The notes under the pieces: generated by a model
Databases searched by the model: none
Seen by the model: only the letters and a program-made list of their open reading frames with translations
What the model was told of the DNA's origin: nothing
In this document: one piece after another, positions 53,630 through 62,097 of the stretch
Numbering within the stretch: position 1 is the first letter of the stretch
How the letters are laid out: the number at the start of each line of letters is the position of its first letter
DNA from: Hydrogenobacter thermophilus TK-6
GTDB taxonomy: Bacteria > Aquificota > Aquificia > Aquificales > Aquificaceae
NCBI RefSeq assembly: GCF_000010785.1
Contig: NC_013799.1
Location: 620,001 to 684,000 of the forward strand
Direction: 5' to 3'
Length of the DNA stretch: 64,000 bases
Program-made: the position numbers and the translations under genes

Positions 53630-53861
53630 GAAAAAGGACCAAGAGCAGTACAAAGAAAAAGGTATAGTGCTTGAAGGCACGGTGACGGAAGCTCTTCCCA
53701 ATGCCATGTTTAGAGTAAAATTAGATACAGGTCATGAAGTACTTGCCCATGTCTCCGGAAAGATGCGCGTGCATTTTATAAGGATACTTCCCGGAGACAG
53801 GGTAAAAGTGGAGCTATCACCTTATGACCTTACCAGGGGCAGGATAGTTTATAGAGCATGA
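53622..53861 (+). CDS. infA: Translation initiation factor IF-1
   Basis: IF-1 is a one-domain OB-fold protein binding the ribosomal A site. The sequence [22 protein letters not shown] and [26 protein letters not shown] is diagnostic. ATG 53622 lies inside the map stop region and gives 79 residues with a charged head ([13 protein letters not shown]). Confidence 0.96.
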
Positions 53862-53875
53862 AAAGGAGGTAAAAG

Positions 53876-53992
53876 ATGAAGGTAAAGCCGTCAGTAAAAC
53901 CTATGTGTGCCAAGTGCAAGATCATAAGAAGGAAAGGAAGAGTGATGGTAATATGTGAAAACCCAAAGCACAAACAGAGACAGGGTTCTTAA
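53876..53992 (+). CDS. rpmJ: 50S ribosomal protein L36, zinc-binding type
   Basis: A 38-residue protein with [19 protein letters not shown] and [11 protein letters not shown]: the C-x2-C, Cys and His of the zinc-binding L36. AAAGGAGGTAA precedes the ATG. It lies in the usual place between infA and rpsM. Confidence 0.97.
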   Translation: MKVKPSVKPMCAKCKIIRRKGRVMVICENPKHKQRQGS

Positions 53993-54003
53993 GGAGGTAA
54001 GAG

Positions 54004-54384
54004 ATGGCAAGGATAGCAGGTGTTGACCTTCCCGATCACAAAAAGTTGGAGGTAGCACTTACTTACCTTTACGGTATAGGTTGGTCAAGGTCAAGAGAGA
54101 TATGCCAAAAGACAGGCATACCATGCACCAAAAGGCTCGGTGAGCTTACACCTGATGAGCTAAACACTATAAGGAGATACATAGAGCAGAATTATAAGGT
54201 GGAAGGTGACCTCAGAAGGGAAGTGCAGATGAACATAAAGAGGCTCATGGATATGGGCTCTTACAGAGGTATCAGGCATTCCAGAGGTCTTCCTGTGAGA
54301 GGACAGCAAACCAGAACCAACTCAAGAACCAGGAAGGGCAAAAGAAAGACAGTAGGTGGTACCAAAAAGAAGATAGCTAAGTAG
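54004..54384 (+). CDS. rpsM: 30S ribosomal protein S13
   Basis: S13 lies in the 30S head and touches the P-site tRNA and L5. Blocks: [20 protein letters not shown], the helix-two-turn-helix [15 protein letters not shown] and the basic tail [19 protein letters not shown]. Length 126 residues. Confidence 0.97.
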   Translation: MARIAGVDLPDHKKLEVALTYLYGIGWSRSREICQKTGIPCTKRLGELTPDELNTIRRYIEQNYKVEGDLRREVQMNIKRLMDMGSYRGIRHSRGLPVRGQQTRTNSRTRKGKRKTVGGTKKKIAK

Positions 54385-54394
54385 GAGGTTTCTC

Positions 54395-54784
54395 ATGGCT
54401 AAGAAGAAAGGACAGGCTAAAAAGCAAAAGAGGACGGTAACTCAAGGCATAGTCAATATCCTCAGCACCTTCAACAACACCATAATAAACATAACAGACC
54501 CTCAGGGAAATACGCTAACCTGGGAGAGCGGAGGAACAGTGGGCTTTAAAGGCACAAGAAAAAGCACACCTTATGCTGCGCAGCTTGCGGCACAAAAAGC
54601 TGCCAGAAGAGCTATTCAGGAGTATGGACTTCAGGAAGTGGAAGTGAGAATAAAGGGTGCAGGAGCAGGTAGAGAATCCGCTTTGAGAGCCATATACGCA
54701 TCTGGATTAAAGATAAAGCTCATAAGGGATGTTACTCCAATACCTCACAATGGGTGCAGACCACCTTCAAAGAGGAGGGTATAA
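54395..54784 (+). CDS. rpsK: 30S ribosomal protein S11
   Basis: S11 lines the mRNA exit of the platform. Blocks: [37 protein letters not shown], and the C-terminal [18 protein letters not shown]. Length 129 residues. It ends one base before rpsD. Confidence 0.97.
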   Translation: MAKKKGQAKKQKRTVTQGIVNILSTFNNTIINITDPQGNTLTWESGGTVGFKGTRKSTPYAAQLAAQKAARRAIQEYGLQEVEVRIKGAGAGRESALRAIYASGLKIKLIRDVTPIPHNGCRPPSKRRV

Positions 54785-54785
54785 G

Positions 54786-55415
54786 ATGAGCAGATACATA
54801 GGTCCCTGGTCCAAAGTAGACAGAAGGTTTGGAGCTGTCCTATCCAATAGAAAAAGCGCAGGAAAGGTGCTATCAAGAAGAAACTTTCCACCTGGACAGC
54901 ATGGGAGAGTCAAGGGAAGAAAGAGGAAGCTAACTGAGTTTGGCTTGCGTCTAATGGAAAAGCAAAAGCTGAAGTTTCTATACGGCGGTTTGAGGGAAAA
55001 ACAGTTTAGAAGATACTTTGAGGAAGCGTCAAAGGCAAAGGGTAATACTGGGCAGGTACTTTTGCAGCTTCTTGAAAGAAGGCTGGATAATGTAGTTTAC
55101 AGGCTTGGCATGGCTGTCACCAGAAGGCAGGCAAGGCAAATGATAGCTCACGGCCACATACTGGTAAACGGCAAAAAAGTGGACATACCCTCCTATCGCG
55201 TGCAGGTGGGCGACATAATAGAGTTAAAACCTGCCTCAAGAGATGTGCCGCAGTTTATAGAAAACATACAGAGCATAGACCCCAGGAGCATACCACCTTG
55301 GCTAGAGCTGGATAAAGAAAACTTCCGAGGTAAGGTGATAGACCTTCCCAAAGAAGTAGAGCTGGAAGTTCCTGTAAATGTGCAGTACGTTATTGAGTTC
55401 TATTCAAGAGTTTAA
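54786..55415 (+). CDS. rpsD: 30S ribosomal protein S4
   Basis: S4 starts 30S assembly at the five-way junction of 16S rRNA and in E. coli represses the alpha operon. The N-terminal block RRNFPPGQHG and the S4 domain (ERRLDNVVYRLGMAVTRRQ, IAHGHILVNGKKVDIPSY) are present. ATG 54786 gives 209 residues; the longer frame begins inside rpsK. The N-terminal zinc Cys are absent. Confidence 0.96.
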   Translation: MSRYIGPWSKVDRRFGAVLSNRKSAGKVLSRRNFPPGQHGRVKGRKRKLTEFGLRLMEKQKLKFLYGGLREKQFRRYFEEASKAKGNTGQVLLQLLERRLDNVVYRLGMAVTRRQARQMIAHGHILVNGKKVDIPSYRVQVGDIIELKPASRDVPQFIENIQSIDPRSIPPWLELDKENFRGKVIDLPKEVELEVPVNVQYVIEFYSRV

Positions 55416-55427
55416 GGAGGTTTTGGT

Positions 55428-56378
55428 ATGCAGAGAGAGTTTCTCTTTCCTTCTAAAGTTTATTGGGAGGAGAGAGGTAAAACTTATGGGAGATTTGTAG
55501 TAGAACCCTTAGAGAGAGGGTTTGGTATCACGCTTGGAAACTCTTTAAGGAGAACGCTTCTTTCTTCCATCCAAGGCACAGCTATCACCGCAGTGAAGAT
55601 ATACGGTATATATCACGAGTTTTCTCCCATAGAAGGTGTCCAAGAGGATGTACTTGAAGTCATAGCCAATCTAAAGAAGATAAGGTTTAACCTTAAAAGC
55701 TCTGATGTGGAGACCCTTTACCTGAAAAAGAAAGGTGAAGGTACGGTGACTGCAAAAGACATAACATGCCCACCCAATGTGGACATAATAAACCCTGACC
55801 AAAAAATAGCTACTATTACGGACCCCAATAAGGAATTAAACATGGAGATAAGGATAGAGAGGGGATTTGGATACATGACCACCGAAGAGATGGAAGTCAT
55901 CGGTGAGGTGGGTTGGATACTGGTGGATGCGGACTTTTCCCCAGTGCGTCAGGTGAGCTTTAGGGTGGAAAAGACCAGAGTGGAAAAGAGGAGCGATTAC
56001 GACAGGCTCATTATGGAAATATACACCAACGGCACAAAGACGCCCGAAGAGGTGGTAAAAGAAGCTATATCTATACTTGTTAAGTACTTCTCAAGCTTAG
56101 AACACATATCTTACGAACTACCTGTGGTGGAAGAGCCTGTGATAGTGGACGAGTTTGCGGAAAAGCTCAGCCTCCCTGTAGAGGAGCTTGATGTATCCCA
56201 AAGAGCATTAAACTCTATAAAGAGAATGGGTATAAACACTATAGGAGATTTGGTAAGGCTTTCCGAAGAGGACCTGAAAGGCACAAAGAATGTGGGAAGG
56301 AAAGCCATAAACGAGATAAAGGAAGCTCTCAAACAGATGGGTCTTTATCTTGGTATGGATATAGAAAGCAGGAGGTAA
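55428..56378 (+). CDS. rpoA: RNA polymerase alpha subunit
   Basis: The N-terminal assembly domain has FVVEPLERGFGITLGNSLRRTLLSS; the C-terminal domain (from about residue 245) with LNSIKRMGINTIGDLVRLSEEDL and GRKAINEIKEALKQMGL binds UP elements and activators. Length 316 residues. Activators of CRP/FNR type, suggested upstream of the cytochrome c' operon, contact this domain. Confidence 0.97.
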   Translation: MQREFLFPSKVYWEERGKTYGRFVVEPLERGFGITLGNSLRRTLLSSIQGTAITAVKIYGIYHEFSPIEGVQEDVLEVIANLKKIRFNLKSSDVETLYLKKKGEGTVTAKDITCPPNVDIINPDQKIATITDPNKELNMEIRIERGFGYMTTEEMEVIGEVGWILVDADFSPVRQVSFRVEKTRVEKRSDYDRLIMEIYTNGTKTPEEVVKEAISILVKYFSSLEHISYELPVVEEPVIVDEFAEKLSLPVEELDVSQRALNSIKRMGINTIGDLVRLSEEDLKGTKNVGRKAINEIKEALKQMGLYLGMDIESRR

Positions 56379-56381
56379 GCA

Positions 56382-56738
56382 ATGAGACACAGGGTAAAAA
56401 AGAAACACTTTGATAGGACAAAGGAGCAGCGAATGGCACTATACAGATCACTTTTGCTGGCTCTCATAAGAGAAGAGAGGATAGAAACATCTCTTCAAAG
56501 AGCAAAGGCAGTAAGATCCATGGCGGAGAGGCTCATAACTTTGGCTAAGAAGGGCGATCTGGCTTCAAGAAGGAGAGCTCTGGCTATACTTCCCAATAGG
56601 TCAGCCATAAAAAAGCTCTTTGAGGATATAGCGCCAAGGTACGAAGGAAGAAATGGGGGATACACCAGAATCCTAAAACTACCCAGCAGGCGCATAGGTG
56701 ATGGTTGTGAGCTTGCCATACTTGAGCTGGTAGAGTGA
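56382..56738 (+). CDS. rplQ: 50S ribosomal protein L17
   Basis: L17 lies near the peptide exit tunnel. Start [17 protein letters not shown], middle [30 protein letters not shown] and end [16 protein letters not shown] match the family. Length 118 residues. Last gene of the alpha operon; yggT begins inside it. Confidence 0.97.
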   Translation: MRHRVKKKHFDRTKEQRMALYRSLLLALIREERIETSLQRAKAVRSMAERLITLAKKGDLASRRRALAILPNRSAIKKLFEDIAPRYEGRNGGYTRILKLPSRRIGDGCELAILELVE

Positions 56739-56974
56739 TAAAGGGCATCCTTTCACTGATCCTTAACCTGCTTATCCTGCTGATAATATTTCACGCCGTT
56801 GCATCTTGGTTTCCTTCCTTGAGAGGTAGCAAGCTATACCAGCGGGTTGATGGTATAGTTTCTCCCATGCTGGAACCCATAAGGTCTGTGGTAAAGCCCA
56901 TCAACGGTTTGGATTTTTCGCCTATGATACTTCTGTTTTTACTATACCTTATAAAGCACCTTTTTAGGCTTTGA
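56735..56974 (+). CDS. yggT: YggT-family membrane protein
   Basis: A 79-residue protein with two membrane helices (about 2-22 and 60-78). The loop between them, [22 protein letters not shown], is the YggT family signature. Its role is not settled; members are linked to osmotic tolerance and cell division. It starts at GTG 56735, overlapping rplQ as GTGA, and its stop overlaps tlyA by one base. Confidence 0.88.
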   Translation: MIKGILSLILNLLILLIIFHAVASWFPSLRGSKLYQRVDGIVSPMLEPIRSVVKPINGLDFSPMILLFLLYLIKHLFRL

Positions 56975-57759
56975 TGCCTCGCCAGAGGCTGGATAAAAAG
57001 CTCGTTGAATTAGGATTTGCCCCTACGCGTGAAAAAGCACAAGCTCTAATAATGGCTGGTATGGTGACAGTTGATGGCCTTCTGGTAGACAAACCTGGCT
57101 TTTTAGTGAAGGAAGGTCAGAAAATAGATGTGAAAGAACCCGTAAGGTATGTCTCAAGAGGAGGCTACAAGCTGGAGCATGCTCTTGAAGGCTTTGGTAT
57201 AGATGTGAGGGGTTTTGTAGCTCTTGATGTGGGCTCATCAACGGGTGGCTTTACGGATTGTTTGTTGCAAAGAGGTGTCATCAAGGTTTACGCCGTGGAT
57301 GTAGGCAGAGCCCAGATGGATATAAAACTTCGCCAAGATCCCAGAGTGATCCTTTACGAAGAGACGGATGCAAGAAGTCTTACCGAGAGCCATGTGCCCG
57401 AAAAGGCGGACATAATAACGGTGGATGTGTCCTTTATATCCGTAACAAAAGTTTTGCCCCATGTGGTAAAATTCCTCAAGGAAGGAGGTATATTGCTGGT
57501 ACTTGTGAAACCGCAGTTTGAACTAACACCGGATAAGGTTAAGAAGGGTATAGTTAGAAGCTCTGAGGACAAATTTCAGGCGGTGCTAAAGGTTTGCCAA
57601 AAGCTAAAGGACTTAGGTTTTCAAATTGGTGGAGTTCTTAAGGCAAAGCCCAGAGGGTCTAAGGGAAACGAAGAGTTTTTCCTTTTGGCTGGTAAAAAGC
57701 TAACTCCGGTGGAAAACATAGAAAAAGCGGTGAAAGATGCCATTAAAGAGCCTCTTTGA
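56974..57759 (+). CDS. tlyA: TlyA-family rRNA (cytidine-2'-O)-methyltransferase
   Basis: TlyA adds 2'-O-methyl groups to cytidines of rRNA. The N-terminal S4 domain (QRLDKKLVELGFAPTREKAQ) is followed by an FtsJ-like domain with VALDVGSSTGGFTDCLLQRG, the second motif VYAVDVGRAQ and the catalytic Lys in LVKPQFEL. Length 261 residues. ATG 56974 is used; TTG 56971 would add one residue. It overlaps the next gene by 23 bases. Confidence 0.92.
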   Translation: MPRQRLDKKLVELGFAPTREKAQALIMAGMVTVDGLLVDKPGFLVKEGQKIDVKEPVRYVSRGGYKLEHALEGFGIDVRGFVALDVGSSTGGFTDCLLQRGVIKVYAVDVGRAQMDIKLRQDPRVILYEETDARSLTESHVPEKADIITVDVSFISVTKVLPHVVKFLKEGGILLVLVKPQFELTPDKVKKGIVRSSEDKFQAVLKVCQKLKDLGFQIGGVLKAKPRGSKGNEEFFLLAGKKLTPVENIEKAVKDAIKEPL

Positions 57760-58141
57760 AGAAAACAAGCTGATAGGTAAGAGGGGGGTTTATCCCCTAA
57801 CTGCGGAGAACTTGCTTCGCACAGGGCTTGCCCTCTGTACTCTTTTGAAGATAGAAAAGCAAAGAGAAAAACCTGCCATGTGCATCAGTGAACTTAACTT
57901 TTTAAGTATGGCACTGAGCGTAGGCTTTATGGTTGGTGGTGGGGAAGTTTATGCTTTTGAAAAAGAGGCGGATGTGTGTGTAAGGTATGAGAAAGTGGGA
58001 AATATTGATGTGCTTGTGTTTAGTGGACTTGAACCCTTAGACTTTAAAAAGCTTGAATCCATACTCTTTAGCAGGTATAATATGCCAAGAAAGGAAGGAG
58101 AGGAGATAGGAAACATATGGATAGGAAGGGAGAAGCTCTAA
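57737..58141 (+). CDS. Standalone phosphohexomutase-like domain I, catalytic Ser missing
   Basis: A 134-residue protein without named family. Its order of segments resembles domain I of phosphomannomutase/phosphoglucosamine mutase: LIGKRGVYPLTAENLLRTGLALCTLLK (compare G-x-RG...LT-x-E-x-A-x-x-LG-x-AL), ALSVGFMVGGGEVY (compare the GL-x-x-GxxV), then FSGLEPLDFKKLESILF and EGEEIGNI, close to the mutase end segment EGEEIGR. The active-site block T/SASHNP is lost, replaced by sequence around VRYEKVGNIDVL. No domains II-IV follow. I infer a catalytically dead or repurposed sugar-phosphate-binding domain. It overlaps tlyA by 23 bases and the next gene by 25. Confidence 0.65.
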   Translation: MPLKSLFEENKLIGKRGVYPLTAENLLRTGLALCTLLKIEKQREKPAMCISELNFLSMALSVGFMVGGGEVYAFEKEADVCVRYEKVGNIDVLVFSGLEPLDFKKLESILFSRYNMPRKEGEEIGNIWIGREKL

Positions 58142-58365
58142 AGCTCTCAAGGGATATGCAGAAAAAGATCTTAGACTTTGGCACAGAAATTGATGAGTAC
58201 TACAGGAAGTTTAGGGAGCTTAGAGTCCTCACCGACGACCTTTCCTTTCAGGGCGCACTTATAAATGTGGAACACGCCTTCTTTATGGTGGTCCAATCCT
58301 TAAACATACTCAAAGAACAGCTAAAACTTCTTGAGGTAGCATCCAAGAAGGGGGAGATATACTGA
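58117..58365 (+). CDS. Small helical protein
   Basis: An 82-residue protein, helical throughout with coiled-coil character (MQKKILDFGTEIDEYYRKFREL and VVQSLNILKEQLKLLEVASKKG). No family is recognised. It overlaps both neighbours: 25 bases with the mutase-like gene and one base with the pseudo-receiver gene. Strict coupling and size suggest a bridging or adaptor subunit; this is inference. Confidence 0.75.
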   Translation: MDRKGEALKLSRDMQKKILDFGTEIDEYYRKFRELRVLTDDLSFQGALINVEHAFFMVVQSLNILKEQLKLLEVASKKGEIY

Positions 58366-60062
58366 TGGGTATAAAGTTCCTTATGCTGGACGAAGAGAGG
58401 AAGTACTTTTCTTTAGTAAGTGATATCTTTGATGTGACAGGGCACAAACTGCTTGTGGCACTAGATGAGCAGAAGGCTAAGGAGCTTCTAAACGCAACCT
58501 CCTTTGATGTGTTTCTTGCAGATATTAAGCATTTTAATTTTTGGGTAAGCATCATTAAGGAAGGAAAATACGCGCTTCCCATCTTTTTTTTAGAAGATTA
58601 TGAAGATGCTCAAAAACTAAAAGCCTTGGGCTTTACTGACCTGAATTTTGTGCCTTTACCCTTTAATCCCCTTGACCTGCTCACAAAGGCTGTGTGGTTA
58701 AACAAGGAAGAATACGACCCCAATATGCTTTCCTCCATTGGTCCTGTAAATCTGCTTGTACAGCTTCTCAGGCGGAGTGCATCCTCCATAATCACCCTAA
58801 ATAGTGGCACTAAAAAGTGTGGCATTTTTATGAAGGAAGGTCGTGTATTGGGAAGCACCTGCCAGATGGAAACCCTTAAGGAAGTTCTTGCTTATCAAGA
58901 GGTAAAGATAGAGCTATTTCCTTATACGGGTGAGGATTACCTTGAGGAGAGCTTTACAGGAAACGAGGAGTTCTTCTCAGGGATTTTCTCTGCTTTCTCT
59001 CCCTCTTTGCAAGAGAGAGAGGAGTTTGTGGCTATTCCAAAGGTTGCTAATCTGGCTGAGCCTATAGAGCTTTACAGAGGACTCTTTTGGGTGGGTGTGT
59101 GCGACAGCAAATCTCTTACTCACTTAAATTGCTACCTGCGCATTTACGAAAAAGGCGATGTAAAGATTCCAATTTTGATAAATGCCGGCACTTCCAGAGA
59201 TTATGCCCAGATAAGGATAAAGATAGAGCAAATCCTGAGTACTGTGGAGATAATCAAAGCATTATTTTTACTCGGTTCTGGACCTTATGAACACGCCAAT
59301 GTTCTTAGCATGCTTCAAAATAATCCTAAGCTTCAGGTTATAACCTCCTTAAGCGTTGCTAAGGAGCTAAACCAATTGGGTGTTCCCATGTCCCGCATAA
59401 GATTGGTAGAAAGCTTACAGGATATGAAACTTAAGCTATCCACGGGTGATACTCTCCGCATCATACCAACACCTTTTGCACCAGAAAGGGGAAGCTTTAT
59501 GGTCTACGAAGAGGAAAGTGGCTTTTTGTTCACATCTCAGCTTTTTAGCTCACTGTGTACGCCTGATGAGTTTTCTCTCTTTGAGGACCCAAAGGTGGAG
59601 GATGTGATGCTTTATGCATCTCTTCGTATGCCTTGTTCAAGAGTAGTTTACAAAGCCCTTGATACTCTAAAAGACCTTCGCATAAGTAAGGTTTTCCCAA
59701 TTTATGGAAATCCTATAAATCAAGAAGCCTTAGGTGAGATAATAAAATCCCTGCGCACCGCCGATATGGGTATAGACCTACCTTCTACAGCCGATGAAAG
59801 TTTCTACCTGCAAGCTATAAACAGGGTTATTGCAAAGCTCAAAGAAAACATGGAGGAAGATGAATTCTCAAGTTTAAAAGCGGAGCTTGAAAAGTATGTT
59901 TACCTTGAGAATGATGCAGTAAAGGAAGCTTTTGTATCCTACAGTGCCCTTCCTGAGATTTTGGTGGTAAGTATGCAGTATGCAGGTATAAACCCTCGCT
60001 TTATAAAGCAAGCATTAAAGGAGCTTTTCTACCAAGGTGTTGTAAGCTTTACCATATTATAG
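58365..60062 (+). CDS. Pseudo-receiver / PATAN (DUF4388) / degenerate ODP-type metallo-beta-lactamase-fold protein
   Basis: Three domains can be read. Residues 1-120: receiver-like, with the acidic cluster near residue 9-11 and Asp53 in FLADI, but the essential Lys is Leu98 (VPLPF for x-KPF). Residues 121-190: PATAN/DUF4388 pattern (NLLVQLLRRSASSIITLNSG, KKCGIFMKEGRVLGST). Residues 235-408: the oxygen-binding di-iron (ODP) flavo-diiron-like MBL fold, with LYRGLFWVGV, THLNCYLRI, then GSGPYEHAN where ODP has HxDPD, PTPFAPERG where it has tPxxHxPG, and FTSQLFSS where it has SSDLFG. All metal ligands are thus replaced. The last 100 residues are helical. A signal or scaffold protein is likely, not an enzyme. 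Confidence 0.72.
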   Translation: MGIKFLMLDEERKYFSLVSDIFDVTGHKLLVALDEQKAKELLNATSFDVFLADIKHFNFWVSIIKEGKYALPIFFLEDYEDAQKLKALGFTDLNFVPLPFNPLDLLTKAVWLNKEEYDPNMLSSIGPVNLLVQLLRRSASSIITLNSGTKKCGIFMKEGRVLGSTCQMETLKEVLAYQEVKIELFPYTGEDYLEESFTGNEEFFSGIFSAFSPSLQEREEFVAIPKVANLAEPIELYRGLFWVGVCDSKSLTHLNCYLRIYEKGDVKIPILINAGTSRDYAQIRIKIEQILSTVEIIKALFLLGSGPYEHANVLSMLQNNPKLQVITSLSVAKELNQLGVPMSRIRLVESLQDMKLKLSTGDTLRIIPTPFAPERGSFMVYEEESGFLFTSQLFSSLCTPDEFSLFEDPKVEDVMLYASLRMPCSRVVYKALDTLKDLRISKVFPIYGNPINQEALGEIIKSLRTADMGIDLPSTADESFYLQAINRVIAKLKENMEEDEFSSLKAELEKYVYLENDAVKEAFVSYSALPEILVVSMQYAGINPRFIKQALKELFYQGVVSFTIL

Positions 60063-60735
60063 GTTTACCTATGCGGTCTAATCGTGGGTGTAAAACTGCT
60101 AAAAAGAGTTGTCTAAAACCTGTGAAAATGTTCACATCCGTGCTCTCAAGGGGTGGTATATCTCCCGAAAAGTAAATCACAAAGGCTTTCCCTTCTATAT
60201 TTTCCCTTGGCACAAAACCCCAGTACCTGCTGTCCTCGCTGTTATCGCGATTGTCCCCCATCACAAAGTAGCTGTTGGGTGGCACTACTGTAGCCGGCAC
60301 ATCCCTTCTTGGGATTATAGGATTCTCATAAAGGGCTATTTTATGCTTTACTCCGTTGGGCAATGTCTCCTCGTAGATGAGCTTTCTGTTGCCAGCCTCG
60401 TACTCCTCACCTATTAGCTTTATAGGGAGAGGTTTACCGTTTACATAAACCTGATAGTCTTTTACCTGCACCACATCACCAGGCACACCTATTATCCTCT
60501 TTATAAAGTCTATTCTGGGGTCTACAGGCCACTTAAACACTATTATGTCACCCCTCTGAGGCTCAGAAAACCTGTAAACAAGCTTGTTTACAAGAATAAA
60601 GTCTCCCACCAGCAGGGTGGGTTTCATGGAGCCCGAAGGTATGTTGTAAGCCTGAACTACAAAAGCCCTCAAAAGAAGCACTATTACTACAACCGCTATA
60701 AGCTCTGTAAGCCAGCTCTTTCCCCTTTTTTCCAT
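60049..60735 (-). CDS. lepB: Signal peptidase I
   Basis: LepB cleaves signal peptides at the inner membrane. One N-terminal membrane helix (ELIAVVVIVLLLRAFVV), the catalytic Ser in PSGSMKPTL, the catalytic Lys in DFIKRIIGVPGD, and GDNRDNSEDSRYWGFVP are present. I use ATG 60735 (GGAAAG upstream); ATG 60744 is also possible. The 5' end overlaps rlmN by 40 bases and the 3' end overlaps the convergent gene by 14. Confidence 0.94.
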   Translation of the reverse strand: MEKRGKSWLTELIAVVVIVLLLRAFVVQAYNIPSGSMKPTLLVGDFILVNKLVYRFSEPQRGDIIVFKWPVDPRIDFIKRIIGVPGDVVQVKDYQVYVNGKPLPIKLIGEEYEAGNRKLIYEETLPNGVKHKIALYENPIIPRRDVPATVVPPNSYFVMGDNRDNSEDSRYWGFVPRENIEGKAFVIYFSGDIPPLESTDVNIFTGFRQLFLAVLHPRLDRIGKPIIW

Positions 60736-61778
60736 TCTTTCCATTTTACCACATCTCTCTGTCTGAGCTGTCCGCAGGCTCCAAATATGTTTATGCCCTT
60801 ACTAAGCCTTACAAAGGTGGAGATACCAGTCTGCCACAGCACCTTTTGGAACTCATAAACCTCCTCTATGGAGGGTCTCTCGTAAGGAAGCTCCGGGTCT
60901 GGATTGTAGGGAATCAGGTTTACCTTAAACTTGTTTTTATACTTTCCTATTAACTGAGCCAGAGAAAGGGCATCTTCTTTTTTGTCGTTTAAACCTTTTA
61001 TGAGCACATACTCAAGCATGATCCTTCTGCCCTTTGGATACGGATACTCTTTCAAAACCTGCATAAGCTCAGAAAGGTTGTTAGTTTTTGATATGGGCAT
61101 GATAAGCTCCCTGAGCTTTTGCGATGGAGCGTTCAAAGAGACCGCCAGATTTACTTCCCGCATGATGGGATCCTCTGACATTCTCTTTATCTGAGCTATC
61201 AGACCGCTGGTGGAGACGCTTATCCTTCTCTTTGAGAGGTCTATACCCCATGGGCTTACCATCACCTCAACAGCCTTTCTGACATTTTCATAGTTGGCAA
61301 GAGGCTCTCCCATACCCATGAACACCACATTTCTTATCCTTTGGGGAAGGATTTTTTTCTGGATTTGAAGCAGCTGGTCTATTATCTCGTCGGTACGAAG
61401 ATTTCTTGTAAGACCGTCTATGGCTGTGGCACAGAATTTACAACCCACAGCGCAACCTATCTGAGAAGATACACACAGCGTCAGGTGATCCCTTTCCCTT
61501 ATCAGGACGCTTTCTATAGTGTGCCCGTCCAGAGTTTTAAAAAGGTACTTTACAGAATCCTCTGCATGTACCTCATCCGTCAGTTCTAGCGTATGCACAC
61601 GGTAGTTCTCTTTAAGGAGCTTCCTGTCCTCCTTTGAGATATCGGTCATAGCATCAAAGTCCGTTTGGAACTTTTTATATACCCATCCCAGCACCTGCAC
61701 AGCCCTATATTTTGGCATACCCATTTTTGAAAGACTCTCTTTTAGCTCTTCAAGGTTATACCTTAAAATGCACTCCAT
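60696..61778 (-). CDS. rlmN: 23S rRNA (adenine2503-C2)-methyltransferase
   Basis: RlmN is a radical SAM enzyme that methylates A2503 of 23S rRNA and A37 of some tRNAs. The cluster motif is CAVGCKFCATA; the mechanistic Cys is in FGACGQL near the end; GMGEPLANYENV and ISVSTSGLI are also typical. ATG 61778 gives 360 residues; TATTAT lies six bases upstream, so the message may be leaderless. A longer frame extends into the divergent gene and is rejected. Confidence 0.95.
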   Translation of the reverse strand: MECILRYNLEELKESLSKMGMPKYRAVQVLGWVYKKFQTDFDAMTDISKEDRKLLKENYRVHTLELTDEVHAEDSVKYLFKTLDGHTIESVLIRERDHLTLCVSSQIGCAVGCKFCATAIDGLTRNLRTDEIIDQLLQIQKKILPQRIRNVVFMGMGEPLANYENVRKAVEVMVSPWGIDLSKRRISVSTSGLIAQIKRMSEDPIMREVNLAVSLNAPSQKLRELIMPISKTNNLSELMQVLKEYPYPKGRRIMLEYVLIKGLNDKKEDALSLAQLIGKYKNKFKVNLIPYNPDPELPYERPSIEEVYEFQKVLWQTGISTFVRLSKGINIFGACGQLRQRDVVKWKEWKKGERAGLQSL

Positions 61779-61809
61779 CTGGTTATAATATAATAAAAGG
61801 AGGTAAGAT
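61779..61809. promoter_or_regulatory. Divergent promoters of rlmN and the MoaD-like gene
   Basis: Minus strand: TATTAT (61790-61785) six bases before the rlmN ATG. Plus strand: TATAAT at 61784-61789 followed by AAAGGAGGT and the ATG at 61810. Thus one side is leaderless and the other has a normal ribosome binding site within 31 bases. Confidence 0.52.
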
Positions 61810-62097
61810 ATGGCAGTTGTGGTGAGAATACCTACACCCTTAAGGAGAGTGGCTAACGGACAGGGAGAGGTGCAGGTGGAAGCCAAGACGGTAAGAGATG
61901 CCATAGAGAAGCTGGAGGAGATGTTTCCTGGCTTTAAGGAAAGGCTTGTTGACGAGAATGGTGAACTAAGGAGATTTGTAAACCTTTATCTCAATGACGA
62001 GGACATAAGATTTCTAAAAGGGATAGACAGCGAGCTCAAGGATGGAGATGTCCTATCTATAGTCCCTGCTATAGCAGGCGGCTTATCTGATATATAG
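61810..62097 (+). CDS. MoaD/ThiS-family sulfur-carrier-like protein with C-terminal extension
   Basis: A 95-residue ubiquitin-fold protein: RIPTPLRRVANGQGEVQVEAKTVRDAIEKLEEMFPGFKERL, then FVNLYLNDEDIRFLKG and DGDVLSIVPAIAGG, all typical of MoaD/CysO-type carriers. The terminal Gly-Gly that is normally adenylated and thiolated is followed here by four residues (LSDI), so the protein would need trimming by a protease before it could carry sulfur. It may serve cysteine, molybdopterin, tungsten cofactor or tRNA thiolation; no partner gene is adjacent. AGGAGG precedes the ATG. Confidence 0.86.
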   Translation: MAVVVRIPTPLRRVANGQGEVQVEAKTVRDAIEKLEEMFPGFKERLVDENGELRRFVNLYLNDEDIRFLKGIDSELKDGDVLSIVPAIAGGLSDI

